Source: JBBIRT01 sp037441725 (GTDB lineage: Bacteria; Desulfobacterota; BSN033; UBA1163). From it: a stretch of DNA of 5,982 nt. A program made the position numbers and the translations under genes. Shown here one piece after another: positions 5,715 through 5,982 of the stretch. Location of the stretch: contig JBBIRT010000176.1 of the NCBI GenBank assembly GCA_037441725.1, positions 1-5,982 of the forward strand. The letters are read 5' to 3'. Numbering within the stretch: position 1 is the first letter of the stretch; each line of letters starts with the position of its first letter. The notes beneath the pieces are model-generated. The model ran no database searches, had not been told where the DNA came from, and worked only from the letters and a program-made list of their open reading frames with translations.

Positions 5715-5982
5715 CAGGCCACAGCAGCAATCCATATTGATCCCACTGTGGATACCATCTTTGAAATTGGTGGTCAGGATTCAAAATATATCAGCATTGA
5801 TCATGGGGTGGTCGTCGATTTCGAGATGAATAAGGTCTGTGCGGCAGGGACAGGTTCTTTTCTTGAAGAGCAAGCTGAAAAACTGGATGTATCAATCAAA
5901 GAAGAATTTGGAACCCTTGCCCTTTCTGCGCATGAACCGGTGAGGATGGGTGAGCGATGTACGGTCTTTATCGAATCTGATT
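5715..5982 (+). CDS. tandem activase, continuation of module 2 (partial, runs off the window)
   Basis: An open frame of 89 codons directly after the Ns, without a start or stop, continuing the gene that begins at 4503. It repeats the module 1 landmarks: FEIGGQDSK (residues 16-24 of this piece) matches DIGGEDSK, and MNKVCAAGTGSF (38-49) matches MNTLCAAGTGSF. MGERCTVFIESD (78-89) matches IAGRCSVFAKSD. Both cluster-ligand cysteines are therefore present in module 2 as well. The C-terminal half of the module and any downstream domains lie outside the window. It should be annotated as one gene with the 4503 piece, not as a separate protein. Confidence 0.85.

Noticed and set aside
5553..5735. 60-codon minus-strand open frame spanning the Ns
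   Set aside because: Crosses the assembly gap and is antisense to activase module 2.

Overview
The window looks like chromosomal DNA of an anaerobic bacterium. The best guess is a Desulfobacterota (former deltaproteobacterial) or similar syntrophic or sulfate-reducing lineage. That guess rests on moderate GC content, strong AGGAGG-type ribosome binding sites, an FAA1-type long-chain acyl-CoA synthetase, a short zinc-ribbon protein, and above all a giant tandem BadF/BcrA/HgdC-type activase of the kind common in such anaerobes. The lineage is inferred from gene content, not proven. A run of ten Ns near the right edge marks the source as a draft scaffold, possibly a metagenome assembly.

Layout. 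Bases 1-264 hold no convincing gene. They contain a MITE-like segment of about 130 bp (inverted ends, flanked by a 5-bp direct repeat) and a small hairpin. Two minus-strand genes follow, read right to left: a 388-residue major facilitator transporter (3328 to 2162) and, 94 bp downstream of it, a 600-residue AMP-forming long-chain fatty acid-CoA ligase (2067 to 265). A 181-bp divergent intergenic region with two AT-rich palindromes separates them from a plus-strand pair: a 101-residue zinc-ribbon (zf-TFIIB-like) protein and a 74-residue single-span membrane protein. That pair converges on, and overlaps by 4 bp at its stop codon, a minus-strand acylphosphatase gene. After a second divergent intergenic region, with a promoter-like sequence inside an inverted repeat, comes the plus-strand activase gene. 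It runs off the right edge of the window.

Function. The ligase makes acyl-CoA from free fatty acids. The activase family uses ATP to push a low-potential electron into CoA-thioester dehydratases or reductases. Acyl-CoA metabolism is therefore a plausible common theme, but nothing in the sequence ties these genes into one pathway. The transporter substrate and the roles of the two small proteins are unknown.

The activase gene is broken as given: a stop codon at 5697-5699 lies six bases before the N run. The conserved sequence resumes directly after the Ns, and alignment of the two internal modules indicates one missing base plus a true gap of about 27 bases rather than 10. This is best read as an assembly artefact. 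I see no CRISPR array, RNA gene, phage, toxin-antitoxin or defence system here, and no clearly undescribed system.
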